Source: Natronobacterium texcoconense
GTDB lineage: Archaea > Halobacteriota > Halobacteria > Halobacteriales > Natrialbaceae
Reading direction: 5' to 3'
Length of the DNA stretch: 64,000 nucleotides
NCBI RefSeq assembly: GCF_900104065.1
Contig: NZ_FNLC01000008.1
Span: 24,037-88,036 of the forward strand
This document shows, one piece after another, positions 53,116 through 63,612 of the stretch. Every line of letters begins with the position of its first letter. The stretch's first letter is position 1. A program made the translations under genes and the position numbers. Under the pieces are notes generated by a model, which saw only the letters and a program-made list of their open reading frames with translations, was not told the DNA's origin and did not search any database.

Positions 53116-54453
53116 TCACTCGAGCGTTTCGAACGCGTCCAGAACGGCCGGCCAGTGATCGTGGGCTGCTTCGGCGTTTCCGGTGTGTGACCCACCGTAT
53201 CCCAGACCGTACGTCCCATCGGACGGGAAGTACGGCTGGAGGATCGAGTGGCCGGCGTCGTCGTAGACCAGGTGGTCGAACGAGGAATCGTCGGCTTCCT
53301 CGAGTCGGTCGGCCGAGAACTCGTGTAGCCGCTCGGCGGGCCACAGGCCGTCGTCGCCGCCCGAGACGAGCAAGACTGGTCCGTGGATCTCTTCGACGGG
53401 GATCGTCGCGTCCTCGATGGTGTCCGAGGCCGCAGTCTCGAGGGCCTCGGAGAACCGGTCGACGAGGGGTGTTCCCGGCTCCCGCGGTACGTCGCTCAGC
53501 GAGACGTAGGGGACCGGGTCGCCGTCGATCGACCACGAGGAGGTCTCGGGGAGGTCGTCGGCCGAAGAGCCACCTTCCCAGACCACGCCGCTGCCGGCGA
53601 TCGAGACGACCGGTCCGATCGAGTCGAGTTCGCTGCCGGCGAGCAGGGCGAGTTCACTACCCTTCGAGACGCCCCAGAGCCCAACCCTGTCGCCCGTGAC
53701 GCCGTCGTACTCGAGCAGCCAGTCGATCGCTCGCTCGACGTACTCGAGCGGGATCTCGACGAGGTCGTCCGGCAGTCCCGGCCCGTCGAAGTACTCGAGC
53801 GAGAGAGTCGTGAAGCCGCGCTGAGCGAGTTGGGCGGCGACGTAATCCAGCGAGCCGCCGCCGGAGCCGTGCAGGACGACGATTCCCGGGGATTCCGCGG
53901 CGTCGTCGGGTTCGAACACGCTCCCCACGAGGTCGCCGTCAGGTTCGGCATCGGCCTCGAGATCTGGGTAGTGGCGTTCGATCGTCGTCGAGCCGAGTTC
54001 CTCCCCGTCGACCCGGACGCTAAACTGCAGCGTCCGTTCGTCGGGCCACTGGAACGCTACCGGCGGTTCGGGACTGTCGCGGTGAAACTCCCACCAGGAG
54101 ACGTCGGCGAACTGGATCAGCGCGACCGTCGTCGGCACCTCGAGTTCGGGCGGCACGTCGCCGTCGACGATCGGAGCCTCGTTCACGTCGAGGGTTTCGC
54201 CGTCCGTCTCGAGCGTGACGGCAGCACCGAACGGCTCGTAGTCCGTTATGTCTCCCTCGAGAACGACCTCGAGATCCGTCTCGGCAGGCACACCGGTGAC
54301 TTCCATCTCGAACGGTTCGTCGACGCGGACTCGATCGGGATGGTCGAACGATGGTGACAGGTCGTCGTCCGTGCTACAGCCTGCGAGGGCGATACTGCTG
54401 CAGCTACCGAGGAGAGCGAGGGTCCGACGCCTCGTTCGTCGGGGACCAGTCAT
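53116..54453 (-). CDS. Acyl-CoA thioester hydrolase/BAAT-type alpha/beta-hydrolase lipoprotein
   Basis: 445 residues from ATG 54453. RRTRRRTLALLGSCSSIALAGCSTD is a lipoprotein signal with LAGC (Cys about 26) and an arginine-rich n-region that could be Tat. The N-terminal half is the BAAT N-domain (VDEPFEMEVTGVPAETDLEVV); the C-terminal half is a hydrolase with nucleophile in GLWGVSKGSELALL (Ser about 268), Asp in LLVSGGDDGLW, and His in DDAGHSILQPYFP. The family hydrolyses or transfers acyl groups; a secreted lipoprotein form is unexpected for CoA substrates, so the natural substrate may be an ester or amide outside the cell. Confidence 0.85.
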   Translation of the reverse strand: MTGPRRTRRRTLALLGSCSSIALAGCSTDDDLSPSFDHPDRVRVDEPFEMEVTGVPAETDLEVVLEGDITDYEPFGAAVTLETDGETLDVNEAPIVDGDVPPELEVPTTVALIQFADVSWWEFHRDSPEPPVAFQWPDERTLQFSVRVDGEELGSTTIERHYPDLEADAEPDGDLVGSVFEPDDAAESPGIVVLHGSGGGSLDYVAAQLAQRGFTTLSLEYFDGPGLPDDLVEIPLEYVERAIDWLLEYDGVTGDRVGLWGVSKGSELALLAGSELDSIGPVVSIAGSGVVWEGGSSADDLPETSSWSIDGDPVPYVSLSDVPREPGTPLVDRFSEALETAASDTIEDATIPVEEIHGPVLLVSGGDDGLWPAERLHEFSADRLEEADDSSFDHLVYDDAGHSILQPYFPSDGTYGLGYGGSHTGNAEAAHDHWPAVLDAFETLE

Positions 54454-54564
54454 TCGAGTACGCCACGGTACGAGCGTTTCGAGCAAAAGTGTTGGGTGTG
54501 GAACACGATGGTGAGGCTCCGGAGACGCTCCCTGTCGAAAGCGACGGACGGGCCGAAACGTCGG

Positions 54565-55038
54565 CTACTCGAGGTCGCTTCTGACGGTGCTGCCGATCAC
54601 GAGCGCGGCACCGATGATGACGAGGTTCTTGACGATGTACTGGCCTTCGACGGTGAGTCCGTAGGGGAAGATCGTGAAGACGACGCCGGGCAGGAGGACG
54701 ATCGGCAGGAAGGTGCCCGGAAGCTGGAGAAAGAGGAGGAAGATTCCCACCCGGATGAGCGGCCGGTAGAGCAGGCTGAGTCCGATGAGGATCTCCCAGA
54801 CGCCGAGGATGGGGACGAACAGTTCCGGTGGGACGAGGTAGACGGTTGCCGCGACGAGTTCGGCCGCCGGGCTGACGCCGAAGAGCTTGAGCGCGCCGAA
54901 CCAGACGAACACGATGGCGACGGCGGCCCGCAACACCGGAATCCCCCATCGATTCATCCACGCTGTGATCCGCTCGTCGATCCTGTCGAACTGCTGTCGA
55001 TACGTCCGGACCCGTTCGGAGACCGTTTCGGTAGCCAT
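54565..55038 (-). CDS. DoxX/SURF4-like small membrane protein
   Basis: 157 residues from ATG 55038 (MATETVSERVRTYRQQFDRIDE). Four membrane helices; VLRAAVAIVFVWFGALKLFGVSPAAELVAATVYLVPPELFVPILGVWEILIGL is the DoxX-like core and GQYIVKNLVIIGAALVIGS the last helix. Role unknown. Separated from trkH by 65 bases on the same strand. Confidence 0.82.
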   Translation of the reverse strand: MATETVSERVRTYRQQFDRIDERITAWMNRWGIPVLRAAVAIVFVWFGALKLFGVSPAAELVAATVYLVPPELFVPILGVWEILIGLSLLYRPLIRVGIFLLFLQLPGTFLPIVLLPGVVFTIFPYGLTVEGQYIVKNLVIIGAALVIGSTVRSDLE

Positions 55039-55103
55039 ACTGATCCTATCAGGTGTACGAGAGCGCGACCGAAAACAGTTCAGCCGGCACCGGGAGACTG
55101 GCG

Positions 55104-56615
55104 TCAGGAGCGCCAGAACTCGGGCGTGAGCAGAACGAGCACTGGAATGATCTCGATGCGGCCGACCCACATCACGACCACCATCACGACCTTGGTCGTC
55201 CAGTGGAACACGTCGTAGGTGCCGTACGGCCCGGCGGGACCGAACGCGGGTCCGATGTTCAAAAACGTCGAGGCGGCGGCACCGATGGCCTCGAATTCCC
55301 CGAATGCACCACCGTTGTAGAGCCCGGTCCGTGCACCGTCGACGACGATCACGACCGTCACGAGGAAGACGCCGACGATAGCGACCAGCGTGTAGGAGTA
55401 GATGTCCCTGATCGTTTCCTCGTCGACCGGCTGGCCGCTGAGACGGATCGGTCGGATCGCCTCGGGGCGAAACGCGGTAAACAGGTTCCGCCTGAACGCC
55501 TTCGCGATAACCAGCCAGCGCAACGACTTGATCGAACAGGTCGTCGATCCGGCCATCCCGCCGAGGAACATACACATGAACAGGAGGTGTTTGGCGAACG
55601 GCGACCACTCGTTGAAGTCCGCGTTCGCGTACCCGGTCGTCGTGATGATCGAGACGACGTTGAAAACTGACTGGCGAACGGTGTCGTGCAGTCCGTTTCC
55701 GGTCGGGTTCCCCTCGAGCGTCAGTATCGTAAACACGAGACCGGCAAAGACGACGATCGTCCCGATGTAGAATCGGAACTCCTCGCTGTTGCGGAGCCGG
55801 TCGAGGTTCCCCTTGAGGACGAAGTACATGAGCACGAAGCTGGTCGAGCCGAGGATCATAAAGGGCATGACCGCCCACTGGACGATCGGCTCGAACGCCT
55901 CGAGGCTCAGCGGCTCCGGTGAGAAGCCCGCTGTCGCGACGCTCGTAAACGCGTGAGCGACGGCGTTGTAAAGCGTCATGTTCGGCGCGAATCCGAGGAG
56001 ATGCAGCGAGTAGAGGACGGTCACTGCGATCGCCGTCAGTCCCGTGTACAGCTTCAGGATCAGGCGAGCAGTGTCCTCGACGTGTGGGGTGAGCTTGTTG
56101 ACGTTGTCGTACTGGGTCTCGGTCTCCATCAGCTGAGCACCGGCGACCGAGAGCTGTGAGAAGATCGCCGTGACGAGAATGAGGATTCCGAGCCCGCCGA
56201 GCCACTGGATGAGCTGTCGCCACATCATGATCGAGCGAGCGTGCTCGTCGAAGTCCCGGAGGACGGTCGCTCCCGTGGTCGTAAGTCCGCTCATCGCCTC
56301 GAACGCCGCGTTGATCGGATGGGCGATCGTCCCCTGTCCGGCGACGACGAACGGAATCGCCCCGACGAGCGCCACCAGTAGCCAGGTCAACGAGACCATG
56401 AGAAACGCCTCTCGTGGCCCGAGCCGGCCGTCGCTCTCGAGACGTTCGAACCCCAGCCCGAGCGCGAGGGTGACGGCGATGGTCACGAGAAACGGGAGGA
56501 CCGACTCGCCGTAGTAGATCGCAAGAACGAGCGGGAAACACAGCGGTAGAGCAAGCCACTTGAGGACGATACCGGTTAGATGGAGGCTATACCGCCAGGC
56601 AACCCGAATTCTCAT
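55104..56615 (-). CDS. trkH: Potassium uptake protein TrkH
   Basis: 503 residues with four repeated membrane-pore-membrane units. Filter segments: GLTTTGATV (about 110), TSVATAGFS (about 227), SIITTTGYA (about 322) and FLNIGPAFGPAGPYG (about 448), so each repeat keeps the Gly that lines the filter. It imports K+ and works with the cytosolic regulator TrkA, which is encoded 5.7 kb away on the other strand. Confidence 0.93.
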   Translation of the reverse strand: MRIRVAWRYSLHLTGIVLKWLALPLCFPLVLAIYYGESVLPFLVTIAVTLALGLGFERLESDGRLGPREAFLMVSLTWLLVALVGAIPFVVAGQGTIAHPINAAFEAMSGLTTTGATVLRDFDEHARSIMMWRQLIQWLGGLGILILVTAIFSQLSVAGAQLMETETQYDNVNKLTPHVEDTARLILKLYTGLTAIAVTVLYSLHLLGFAPNMTLYNAVAHAFTSVATAGFSPEPLSLEAFEPIVQWAVMPFMILGSTSFVLMYFVLKGNLDRLRNSEEFRFYIGTIVVFAGLVFTILTLEGNPTGNGLHDTVRQSVFNVVSIITTTGYANADFNEWSPFAKHLLFMCMFLGGMAGSTTCSIKSLRWLVIAKAFRRNLFTAFRPEAIRPIRLSGQPVDEETIRDIYSYTLVAIVGVFLVTVVIVVDGARTGLYNGGAFGEFEAIGAAASTFLNIGPAFGPAGPYGTYDVFHWTTKVVMVVVMWVGRIEIIPVLVLLTPEFWRS

Positions 56616-56681
56616 CGTCGACCTCGTTGCACGATGGTGGCTGTGATTGCGGAACTATTAAGTCCGGCTATAGATGTTCGC

Positions 56682-59033
56682 TCACCTGGCGAACAGTCGT
56701 TCCCAGAGCGACCGGCTCGTCGGCCGTTCGGCCAGTATCACCGAACAGTCGACCTCGTTGACGACGTCGTAGGCGAGCGACCCCCGGAGGAGCCGCGAGA
56801 GAAGCCCGCGTTCGGTCGCGCCGATGACGAGCAACGAGTGCTCCGCGGCGGCCCCGGCGATCGCTCCCTCGACGTCACCGGAGGTATCGATCAGGATCTC
56901 GGCGTCCTCGAGGTCGTGGTCGCTCGCCCACGCCGTGAGGAACTCCTCACCGTCGACACGGTCCTGATCGCCGTCGACGACGTGCATCAGCGTGATCTCG
57001 GAATCGAGCTGATCGCGCATGTAGCGGGCGACCTCGGCGCTCAGGTCGGAGTCGGGTCCGCCGGCAGTCGGCACGAGCACGCGGTCGGTCTCGAGACCTT
57101 CGTCGTCGAACACGAGGAAGTCACACGGCAGGTCGTGAGTGAGTTCGTCGATCGGCCGTTCGGCCCGGCCTGCCGTCCACGGACGCCCGGGGCCCCAGCC
57201 CATGACGACTTTGTCCGCCTGTTCCCGACGGGCGACGTCGAACAGTTCCTCGAAGCCACGGTGAGAGGCGACCGTCCGAACGTTGACGGGGACGTCCATC
57301 GTCTCTGTGCTCTCGCGAACACGGGTCATCAGCCGCTGGGACTCTTCGTCGATGCGCCGGAGGTGTTCGGACCCCTCCTCGAGAGGAGTCTGGTCGGGAA
57401 CTTCGACGACGTGGACGGCTTCGACGACGCCGTCGTTTGCTTTCGCGACGACACTTGCGAGCGAAAGGAGGTTCGACTCCGTGCGGGGGTTCGAGACGGG
57501 GACGACGACCGTGTACTCGTCGTTATCGGCCGGTCGAGCGGCAGTCGCGGCAGACACTGCGACGTCCGGCATCTCCTCGGACCGGTCCAGAATGTACGAA
57601 CCGAGAATCCCCTCGAGTTCGGTCTCGGTTCGTGCATACCAGAAGTACCAGACGACCGCGAAGACGACGAACGCCCCGGCGATCAGGGTCGCGAGGTTGT
57701 CCATGTAGTAGATCAGGGCCAGCGAGAGGACGAAGCCGGTAATCGGCAGGTACGGGTAGAACGGCACCTCGAAGTCCGGATCGTACTCCGGTGGGTTCGT
57801 CTCGCGGAAGACGATCAGCGAGGCGTTGATCAGCGCGTAGACGACGAGGTGGAGGATGCTGGCCGCACTCGAGAGAATCTCGACTGTCTCGCCGAGCGCG
57901 ACGATGAAGATAATAATCATGGCCCCGGTGACCGCGATCGATCGGTACGGCGTCGCGAACCGGGGGTGAATCGCGTTGAGCGAGTCCGAGACGATCTTAT
58001 CTCGCCCCATCGCGAAGTTGATGCGGGCCGAGGCGAGGATCGACGCGTTCGCGCTCGAAGCCGTCGCGAGCAGTGCCGCGATGGTGATCGACGTCACGCC
58101 GGCTCCCAGCAGCGAAATCTCAAGGCTGGCAACCGTGAACGCGTAGTCGAAGACGATCTCGGCGGCGTAGGACATCGGTGCGGCCTCGACTTCGTCGAGG
58201 AAGAACTCGTCGTGTGGGATCAGGCCCATCAGGAGGCCGACGAGGATCGTGTAGATCACCATCACGATGCCGACGCTGCCGATAATTGCGATGGGGAGGT
58301 TGCGGCCGGGGTTCTTGAGTTCCTCGCCGATCGTCGCAATCTTTGCGTAACCGAGATAGGAGACGAACACGAGCGCTGCGCCGGGAAGGATCGCGGCCGT
58401 CCCTTCGGGCGTGTAGCTTCCGTCGACGGTGACGGTTCCCCAGTCGAACGAGAAGAAGCCGACGATGGCGAAGATCGTCAGCAGACCGAGCAGGATCGTA
58501 ACGATCACGGTCTGGATACCGCCGGTCTCTTTCGCACCCATGTAGTTGACGCCGACGAAGGCGATCCCCGCGAGGACTGCCCCGATCTGTATGTCAGTAA
58601 GAACGAGCGGACCGATCGCGATCGTCGGAAGAAGTGCGAGTTCGCCGAGACCAGGAACCGTGACGACGATCCCATCGAGCAGATCGGCGAGATAGCCACC
58701 GAATCCGATTGCGTAGAAGGCACTCGCGAACGCGAGGCCGATCCAGTCACCCATTCCCGAGATCGACCCGAACAGCGGTCCGAGTGCCCGGTTGATGTAG
58801 TAGTACGCACCGCCGGCTTTCGGCATCGCCGTCCCGAGTTCGCTCACCGAGAACGCGTTTATCATGGCGATCATGCCGCCGATGATAAACGAGAGGACGA
58901 CTGCCGGCCCCGCTTCCTGGGCAGCGATACCCGGCAGGACGAAAATACCCGCACCGATCATCGTCCCGATACCGATCGCGAGGGCCGAGATCAACCCCAG
59001 GTCCTTGGCGAGTTCCTCGTCGCCACCGGTCAT
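56682..59033 (-). CDS. APC-family amino acid permease fused to two universal stress domains, copy 1
   Basis: 783 residues. The first about 430 are an APC permease with twelve helices: [27 protein letters not shown] near 10, the unwound helix 1 binding motif GxGxxxGAGIF. Then two USP domains: about 475-620 (YTVVVPVSNPRTESNLLSLASVVAK) and about 635-783 ([23 protein letters not shown]). The last keeps the ATP-binding G-x(2)-G-x(9)-G-S pattern in IGATERGLLSRLLRGSLAYDVV. The USP domains probably gate or sense the transporter. Paralogue of the next gene. Start chosen at MTGGDEELAKDLGL. Confidence 0.93.
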   Translation of the reverse strand: MTGGDEELAKDLGLISALAIGIGTMIGAGIFVLPGIAAQEAGPAVVLSFIIGGMIAMINAFSVSELGTAMPKAGGAYYYINRALGPLFGSISGMGDWIGLAFASAFYAIGFGGYLADLLDGIVVTVPGLGELALLPTIAIGPLVLTDIQIGAVLAGIAFVGVNYMGAKETGGIQTVIVTILLGLLTIFAIVGFFSFDWGTVTVDGSYTPEGTAAILPGAALVFVSYLGYAKIATIGEELKNPGRNLPIAIIGSVGIVMVIYTILVGLLMGLIPHDEFFLDEVEAAPMSYAAEIVFDYAFTVASLEISLLGAGVTSITIAALLATASSANASILASARINFAMGRDKIVSDSLNAIHPRFATPYRSIAVTGAMIIIFIVALGETVEILSSAASILHLVVYALINASLIVFRETNPPEYDPDFEVPFYPYLPITGFVLSLALIYYMDNLATLIAGAFVVFAVVWYFWYARTETELEGILGSYILDRSEEMPDVAVSAATAARPADNDEYTVVVPVSNPRTESNLLSLASVVAKANDGVVEAVHVVEVPDQTPLEEGSEHLRRIDEESQRLMTRVRESTETMDVPVNVRTVASHRGFEELFDVARREQADKVVMGWGPGRPWTAGRAERPIDELTHDLPCDFLVFDDEGLETDRVLVPTAGGPDSDLSAEVARYMRDQLDSEITLMHVVDGDQDRVDGEEFLTAWASDHDLEDAEILIDTSGDVEGAIAGAAAEHSLLVIGATERGLLSRLLRGSLAYDVVNEVDCSVILAERPTSRSLWERLFAR

Positions 59034-59227
59034 CGTCGATCCCTCCGTCTCGAGCGGTCAGCAACGACCGATACTGGACGTATCATGGTAGATCCGGAGC
59101 GTACGCGACACTCCCGTTACGGGACGGTTGGATCTCTGAATCTTAACTTATTCGGTTCCGAAAATACGAGCCAATAGGATTGGGGTGATGAAAATAGAGT
59201 ATATAAGTGAGGTATCGGTTCTGGAGT

Positions 59228-61528
59228 TCAATCCTCGTTCTCGGACGGTCGGTCGGGGTCCGGCGTCGCTGGTTCCGGAGTAACTCCGGTTCCGTCGTCG
59301 GCGCTGGATCCGAATACCCGCTCCCGAAGGCTTCGTTTGTGGCTCTTCTCCGCCAGCAGGACCGAACACTCGACCTCCTCGAGGACGTCGAGGACGAGCG
59401 ATCCGCGAACGAGCCGCGAGAGCAGGCCTTTCTCCGTCGCGCCGACGATCAACAGCGTCGCGTCCCCGGCGGCGTCGGCGATCTCCGTCTGGACGTCGCC
59501 GGTTTCGATCCTGATTTCGGCACCACCGAGATCGTGATCCACGGCCCACGACTCGAGGAACTGTCGTCCATTCTCGCGGTTCTCGGCGACGTGCAACAGC
59601 GTCACCTCGGCGTCGTACTGGTCGCGCAGGGCGCGTGCGGCTCCGGCGGCGATGTCCGAGTCCGGGCCGCCTGCCGTCGGCAGGAGGATCCTGGACGGAT
59701 CGAAGCCGCGATCCCGGAAGACGAGGAAGTCACACGGCAGCGAGTGAGCGAGATCGTCGATCGTCGTCTCGACGCGTCCCGGCGAGCCAGTCGCGTCCGG
59801 CCCCCAGCCCATCACACAGACGTCCGCGTCGTATCGCGTCGCCGCGTCGAAGATTTCCTCGAAGCCACGGTGTGAGAGGACGGCGTGCGTCTCGACGTCG
59901 ACGCCGTACGTTTCGGCGTCGTCACGTGCTTGCTCGAGGATGTGCTGGGCCGTCTCGTACTCCTTCTGGTCGCGAGCAGCCTTGAGCGACGTCTGGTCGG
60001 GTACTGTCTCGATGTTGACGGCGACGACCGTCCCGTCGTGCTGGTCTGCGATCGCAGCACCGAGCGTGATGAGGTGGTGCTGGTGTGCGGGGTTCGCCAG
60101 CGGCACCATCACGCGGTAGTCGCCACCCTCTGGCTTGACCGACGTCGTCGCCGAGACTGCGGCGTCGGGTAGCTCTTCGGAGCGCTCGAGGACGTACTGC
60201 GAGAGGACACCAGGGGATTCGATCTTCGACCGGGCGTAGCCGAGATACCAGACGACGCCGAAGGCGACGAACACGAACGAGAGCGCGATCACGATCGGTT
60301 CGATGAAGGCGATCAGCGCGAACGAGAAGATCGCACCCAGAATCGGCGTGATCGGATACAGTGGAACGGTAAAGTCGGGGTCGTACCCCTCGGGTTCGGC
60401 CTCGCGGAAGACGATCAACGCGAGGTTCAGGAGTCCGTAGACGATCAGGTGGAGAACGCTACCCGCGGTCGCGAGCATCTCGAGGTTGCCCAGCGCGATG
60501 AACACGAGGATCAGAGCGCCGGTAATCGCGATCGCACGATACGGCGTCGCGAACTTCGAGTGGACCTCGTTGATTTTCGGCGTAATAAGTTTGTCACGAC
60601 CCATCGCGAAGTTGATCCGCGAAGACGCGAGGATCGACGCGTTCGCACTCGAGGCGGTCGCGAGCAGGCCACCGAACAAGAGTGCGACCGCTCCTATCGG
60701 GCCGATCAGTAACTCGGCGACGTCGACGACGGCGGTCTCGTTGTTCGCGACCAGATCGGTTTCGACGGCCGCGAGTATCGCAAGCAGGATGAGTGCGTAC
60801 GACAGCGTTACGATGACGACGCTGCCGATAACCGCACGCGGAAGGTTCTTGCCCGGTTCCTGAATCTCCTCGGCGACGGAGGTAATCTGGACGAAGCCGA
60901 GATAGGAGACGAAGATCAGGCCCGTCACCGGAAGCAACGGCGTCCATCCCTCGGGATCGATCGGACGCAGCGTCTCGAGGTCGGCGTTGAGAAGACCGAA
61001 CAGCGTAAAGACCGTCAGGATCCCCATGAGGGTAACGACGATGACGTTCTGGATCTGGCCCGTCTCCTTGGCACCGACGTAGTTGATTGCGATGAAAAAC
61101 GCCGCACCGAGCAGGCCGATGACCTGGGCTGGCTCGAGTCCGATCGGACCGAGGGTCACGCCGGAGACGGCCACGAATTCGTTGACGTACTCGCCGAATC
61201 CGTACATGTAAAACGCGGAGGCGAAGGCGAGACCCATCCAGTTCCCCCAGCCCGCGATCGACCCAAAGAGTGGCCCGAGCCCCTGGTTCACGTAGTAGTA
61301 CGCTCCACCGGAGACGGGCATCGCAGTTCCCAGCTCCGATGCCGATAGCGCGGTCAAGATGGCGATGAAGCCACCGATAACGAACGCGAGTGCGGCCAGT
61401 GGGCCGAGATCGGCGACGGCCGCACCGGGAAGCACGAAGATGCCCGCGCCGATCATCGTCCCGACGCCGATCGTCAACGCGGCAAGCGGGCCGATGTCTT
61501 TCGCGAGTTCTTCTCCCTCTCCACTCAT
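59228..61528 (-). CDS. APC-family amino acid permease fused to two universal stress domains, copy 2
   Basis: 766 residues from ATG 61528 ([40 protein letters not shown]). Same domain order as the neighbour: permease to about 425, USP domain 1 ([25 protein letters not shown]), USP domain 2 ([36 protein letters not shown]), with the ATP motif [22 protein letters not shown]. The C-terminus adds an acidic tail of about 30 residues not in copy 1. An old tandem duplication; the substrate ranges may differ. Confidence 0.93.
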   Translation of the reverse strand: MSGEGEELAKDIGPLAALTIGVGTMIGAGIFVLPGAAVADLGPLAALAFVIGGFIAILTALSASELGTAMPVSGGAYYYVNQGLGPLFGSIAGWGNWMGLAFASAFYMYGFGEYVNEFVAVSGVTLGPIGLEPAQVIGLLGAAFFIAINYVGAKETGQIQNVIVVTLMGILTVFTLFGLLNADLETLRPIDPEGWTPLLPVTGLIFVSYLGFVQITSVAEEIQEPGKNLPRAVIGSVVIVTLSYALILLAILAAVETDLVANNETAVVDVAELLIGPIGAVALLFGGLLATASSANASILASSRINFAMGRDKLITPKINEVHSKFATPYRAIAITGALILVFIALGNLEMLATAGSVLHLIVYGLLNLALIVFREAEPEGYDPDFTVPLYPITPILGAIFSFALIAFIEPIVIALSFVFVAFGVVWYLGYARSKIESPGVLSQYVLERSEELPDAAVSATTSVKPEGGDYRVMVPLANPAHQHHLITLGAAIADQHDGTVVAVNIETVPDQTSLKAARDQKEYETAQHILEQARDDAETYGVDVETHAVLSHRGFEEIFDAATRYDADVCVMGWGPDATGSPGRVETTIDDLAHSLPCDFLVFRDRGFDPSRILLPTAGGPDSDIAAGAARALRDQYDAEVTLLHVAENRENGRQFLESWAVDHDLGGAEIRIETGDVQTEIADAAGDATLLIVGATEKGLLSRLVRGSLVLDVLEEVECSVLLAEKSHKRSLRERVFGSSADDGTGVTPEPATPDPDRPSENED

Positions 61529-62271
61529 CGTTCCTCCACTTTCGTCCCTGTCCGGGTTCGTATTGATGTAGACATATGCAATTCAATCGTCGATATCGTT
61601 CGATCGCTCAGTACGTGGGAGGTCGTTTCGTTCCGCAGAGTCCGCTCGACCGACCCCAGAACATACCGGAACAAGTGGGACCCGACCCTTAATTGGTTCG
61701 TTTACCGCTCGGGACCGGTTTACCGTTCCTCGTTCGTCGTTTTACCGAACGTAATCGGAACGTCGTTTGCGTCACCGACATCGAATTCCAGTGCCGTAGC
61801 CTGCCGTTCGAACCCGATTTCGTTTCGCCCGCTCAAAATTGATCCAACGAATCGTCTCGAGCGATCGCCGACCGGGAGTATCGGCATCTGAAGACGTGTT
61901 TTGGTTCTATATCGTAACTAAGGGAGTTTTCTAATTTCCGTATCGAAAATAGAGTCGGTAAGATTATATGACCGAGCGCAATATCGGTGGCGTATGATGC
62001 TATTGGGAGCGAGATCACGCCGGGGTCGGGGGGCAGTAGCGTCCGGCCTCGGTCCGGGACGTGACTCGTGTCCAGCCGTCATGCGGGAGACGCCTCGAGC
62101 GGCGTCACCCGATGGCGGAACGGCGTTCGAGACGGAAGACTCCGGAGAGCCCGATTATTTCCGCCAGAAACCTGCGATGGACGAGTCTCGACAGCCTCGA
62201 GGGACCACTTCGACCGAGAGCCGCCGGTCAGTCACGTACCCTTACAATCCACTCTCTCGTAGGAGGGAACG
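61529..62271. promoter_or_regulatory. 743-base divergent intergenic region
   Basis: Between the permease (minus) and trkA (plus). It contains three copies of GTTTACCG-like sequence near 61700, 61718 and 61740, and an AT-rich patch at 61900-61995. ATG-initiated ORFs here have no protein-like composition. Near the right end CCTTACAAT (62239) and a strong GGAGGGA (62262-62268) precede trkA. I see no gene. Confidence 0.5.
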
Positions 62272-63606
62272 ATGCGCGTAGTCATCGTCGGGGCTGGCGA
62301 AGTCGGACGAGCGATCGCCCGCAACCTGGAAGACGCACACGACGTCGTCGTCGTCGACCGCGACCGCGAGGTCGTCGAGGAACTCACTTACTCGCTCGAC
62401 GTCCTCTCGATCCGGGGCGACGGGACCGAACTGCGGGCTCTCGAGCAGGCAGACGTCGAGCAGGCCGATCTCGTGATCGCCTGTACCGACGACGACGAGG
62501 TCAACGTCGTGATCTGTGGGGCCGCGAAGACGGTTTCCGACGCGTTCACGATCGCTCGCGTCCGCCGTCGGACGCTGCTCGAGACCTGGGAAGGGTCGGA
62601 GGGAGCCTTCGGCGTCGACTTCATGGTCTGTACGGACCTGCTGACCGCCCGCGCGATCTTCCGAATCTCCGGGCTTCCAGCCACCCAGGACGTCGATACC
62701 TTCGTCGGCGGACTCGTCCGGATGGCGGAGTTCGAGATCGACGACGATAGCCCGGTCGCCGGCAAGACGGTCGTCGAGGCCGACCAGTACGACTCGCTGA
62801 CCTTCGCAGGGATCTTCCGGGGCGACGAGATGATCGTCGCAACCGGTGACACCGTCCTCGAGTCGGGCGATCGAGTCGTCGTCATCGGGAGTGCCGACTC
62901 CGTCTCGGACTTCGCCGCCGACGTCGTCGCACCCACTAGCGACAACGGTGACGAGGTCGTCATCGTCGGTGCGAGCGAGATCGGGTTCCAGGCGGCCCGC
63001 GAGTTCGAGGAACACGGCTACCGGCCACGGCTGATCGAGCAGGACCACGACCGCGCCCGCGAGGTCGCCGAAGCGTTACCGGACACGCTGGTGATGGAAA
63101 GCGACGCGACCGACACCGAATTCCTCGCCAGAGAGCACGTCGACGAGGCCGACCTCGTCATCTCGGCGCTCGACGGCGACGAGAAGAACCTGCTCGTCTC
63201 CCTGCTCTCGCGTCGTCTCGGCGTCGACCGGACAGTCGCCGTTATCGAGAACTTAGAGTACGCGGAGCTGTTCGAGACCGTCGGGATCGACGTCGCGATC
63301 AACCCGCGCGAGGAGACGGCCGAGGAAATCGTCCGCTTTACGCGTGCCGGCCAAACCGAGAAGGTCGCGATGCTGGAACACGATCGTGCGGAAGTAATCG
63401 AGTTCGAGGTGAGTCGCGACAGCGTTCTGGCCAAGCGGACGATCGTCGACGCGACGACGTCGCTTCCGGACGGCGTCGTCATCGGAGCGATCTCTCGTGG
63501 CGGCGAACTCGTCACTCCGCGTGGGGAGACAGTCATCAAACCCGGCGATCACGTCGTGATTTTCGTCGACGCAGCCGTCCTCGAGGAAGTCTTCGAACTG
63601 GTGTGA
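62272..63606 (+). CDS. trkA: Trk potassium uptake regulator TrkA
   Basis: 444 residues. Two Rossmann RCK_N domains (MRVVIVGAGEVGRAIARNL at 1; DEVVIVGASEIGFQAAREFEEHGYRPRLIEQD near 225) each followed by an RCK_C domain (GGLVRMAEFEIDDDSPVAGKTVVEADQY; DRAEVIEFEVSRDSVLAKRTIVDATTSL). NAD(H) and ATP binding is expected at GxGxxG; the second site has GASEIG, which is less canonical. TrkA binds TrkH at the membrane to control K+ entry. RBS GGAGGGA just upstream; leader of at least ten bases. Confidence 0.94.
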   Translation: MRVVIVGAGEVGRAIARNLEDAHDVVVVDRDREVVEELTYSLDVLSIRGDGTELRALEQADVEQADLVIACTDDDEVNVVICGAAKTVSDAFTIARVRRRTLLETWEGSEGAFGVDFMVCTDLLTARAIFRISGLPATQDVDTFVGGLVRMAEFEIDDDSPVAGKTVVEADQYDSLTFAGIFRGDEMIVATGDTVLESGDRVVVIGSADSVSDFAADVVAPTSDNGDEVVIVGASEIGFQAAREFEEHGYRPRLIEQDHDRAREVAEALPDTLVMESDATDTEFLAREHVDEADLVISALDGDEKNLLVSLLSRRLGVDRTVAVIENLEYAELFETVGIDVAINPREETAEEIVRFTRAGQTEKVAMLEHDRAEVIEFEVSRDSVLAKRTIVDATTSLPDGVVIGAISRGGELVTPRGETVIKPGDHVVIFVDAAVLEEVFELV

Positions 63607-63612
63607 CCTCCT

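Noticed and set aside
52350..53699. 449-residue ORF opposite nop5 and the hydrolase
   Set aside because: Antisense shadow crossing two genes; no motif or signal.
56580..59177. 865-residue ORF opposite the first APC-USP gene
   Set aside because: Antisense of a confident gene; created by GC-biased third positions.
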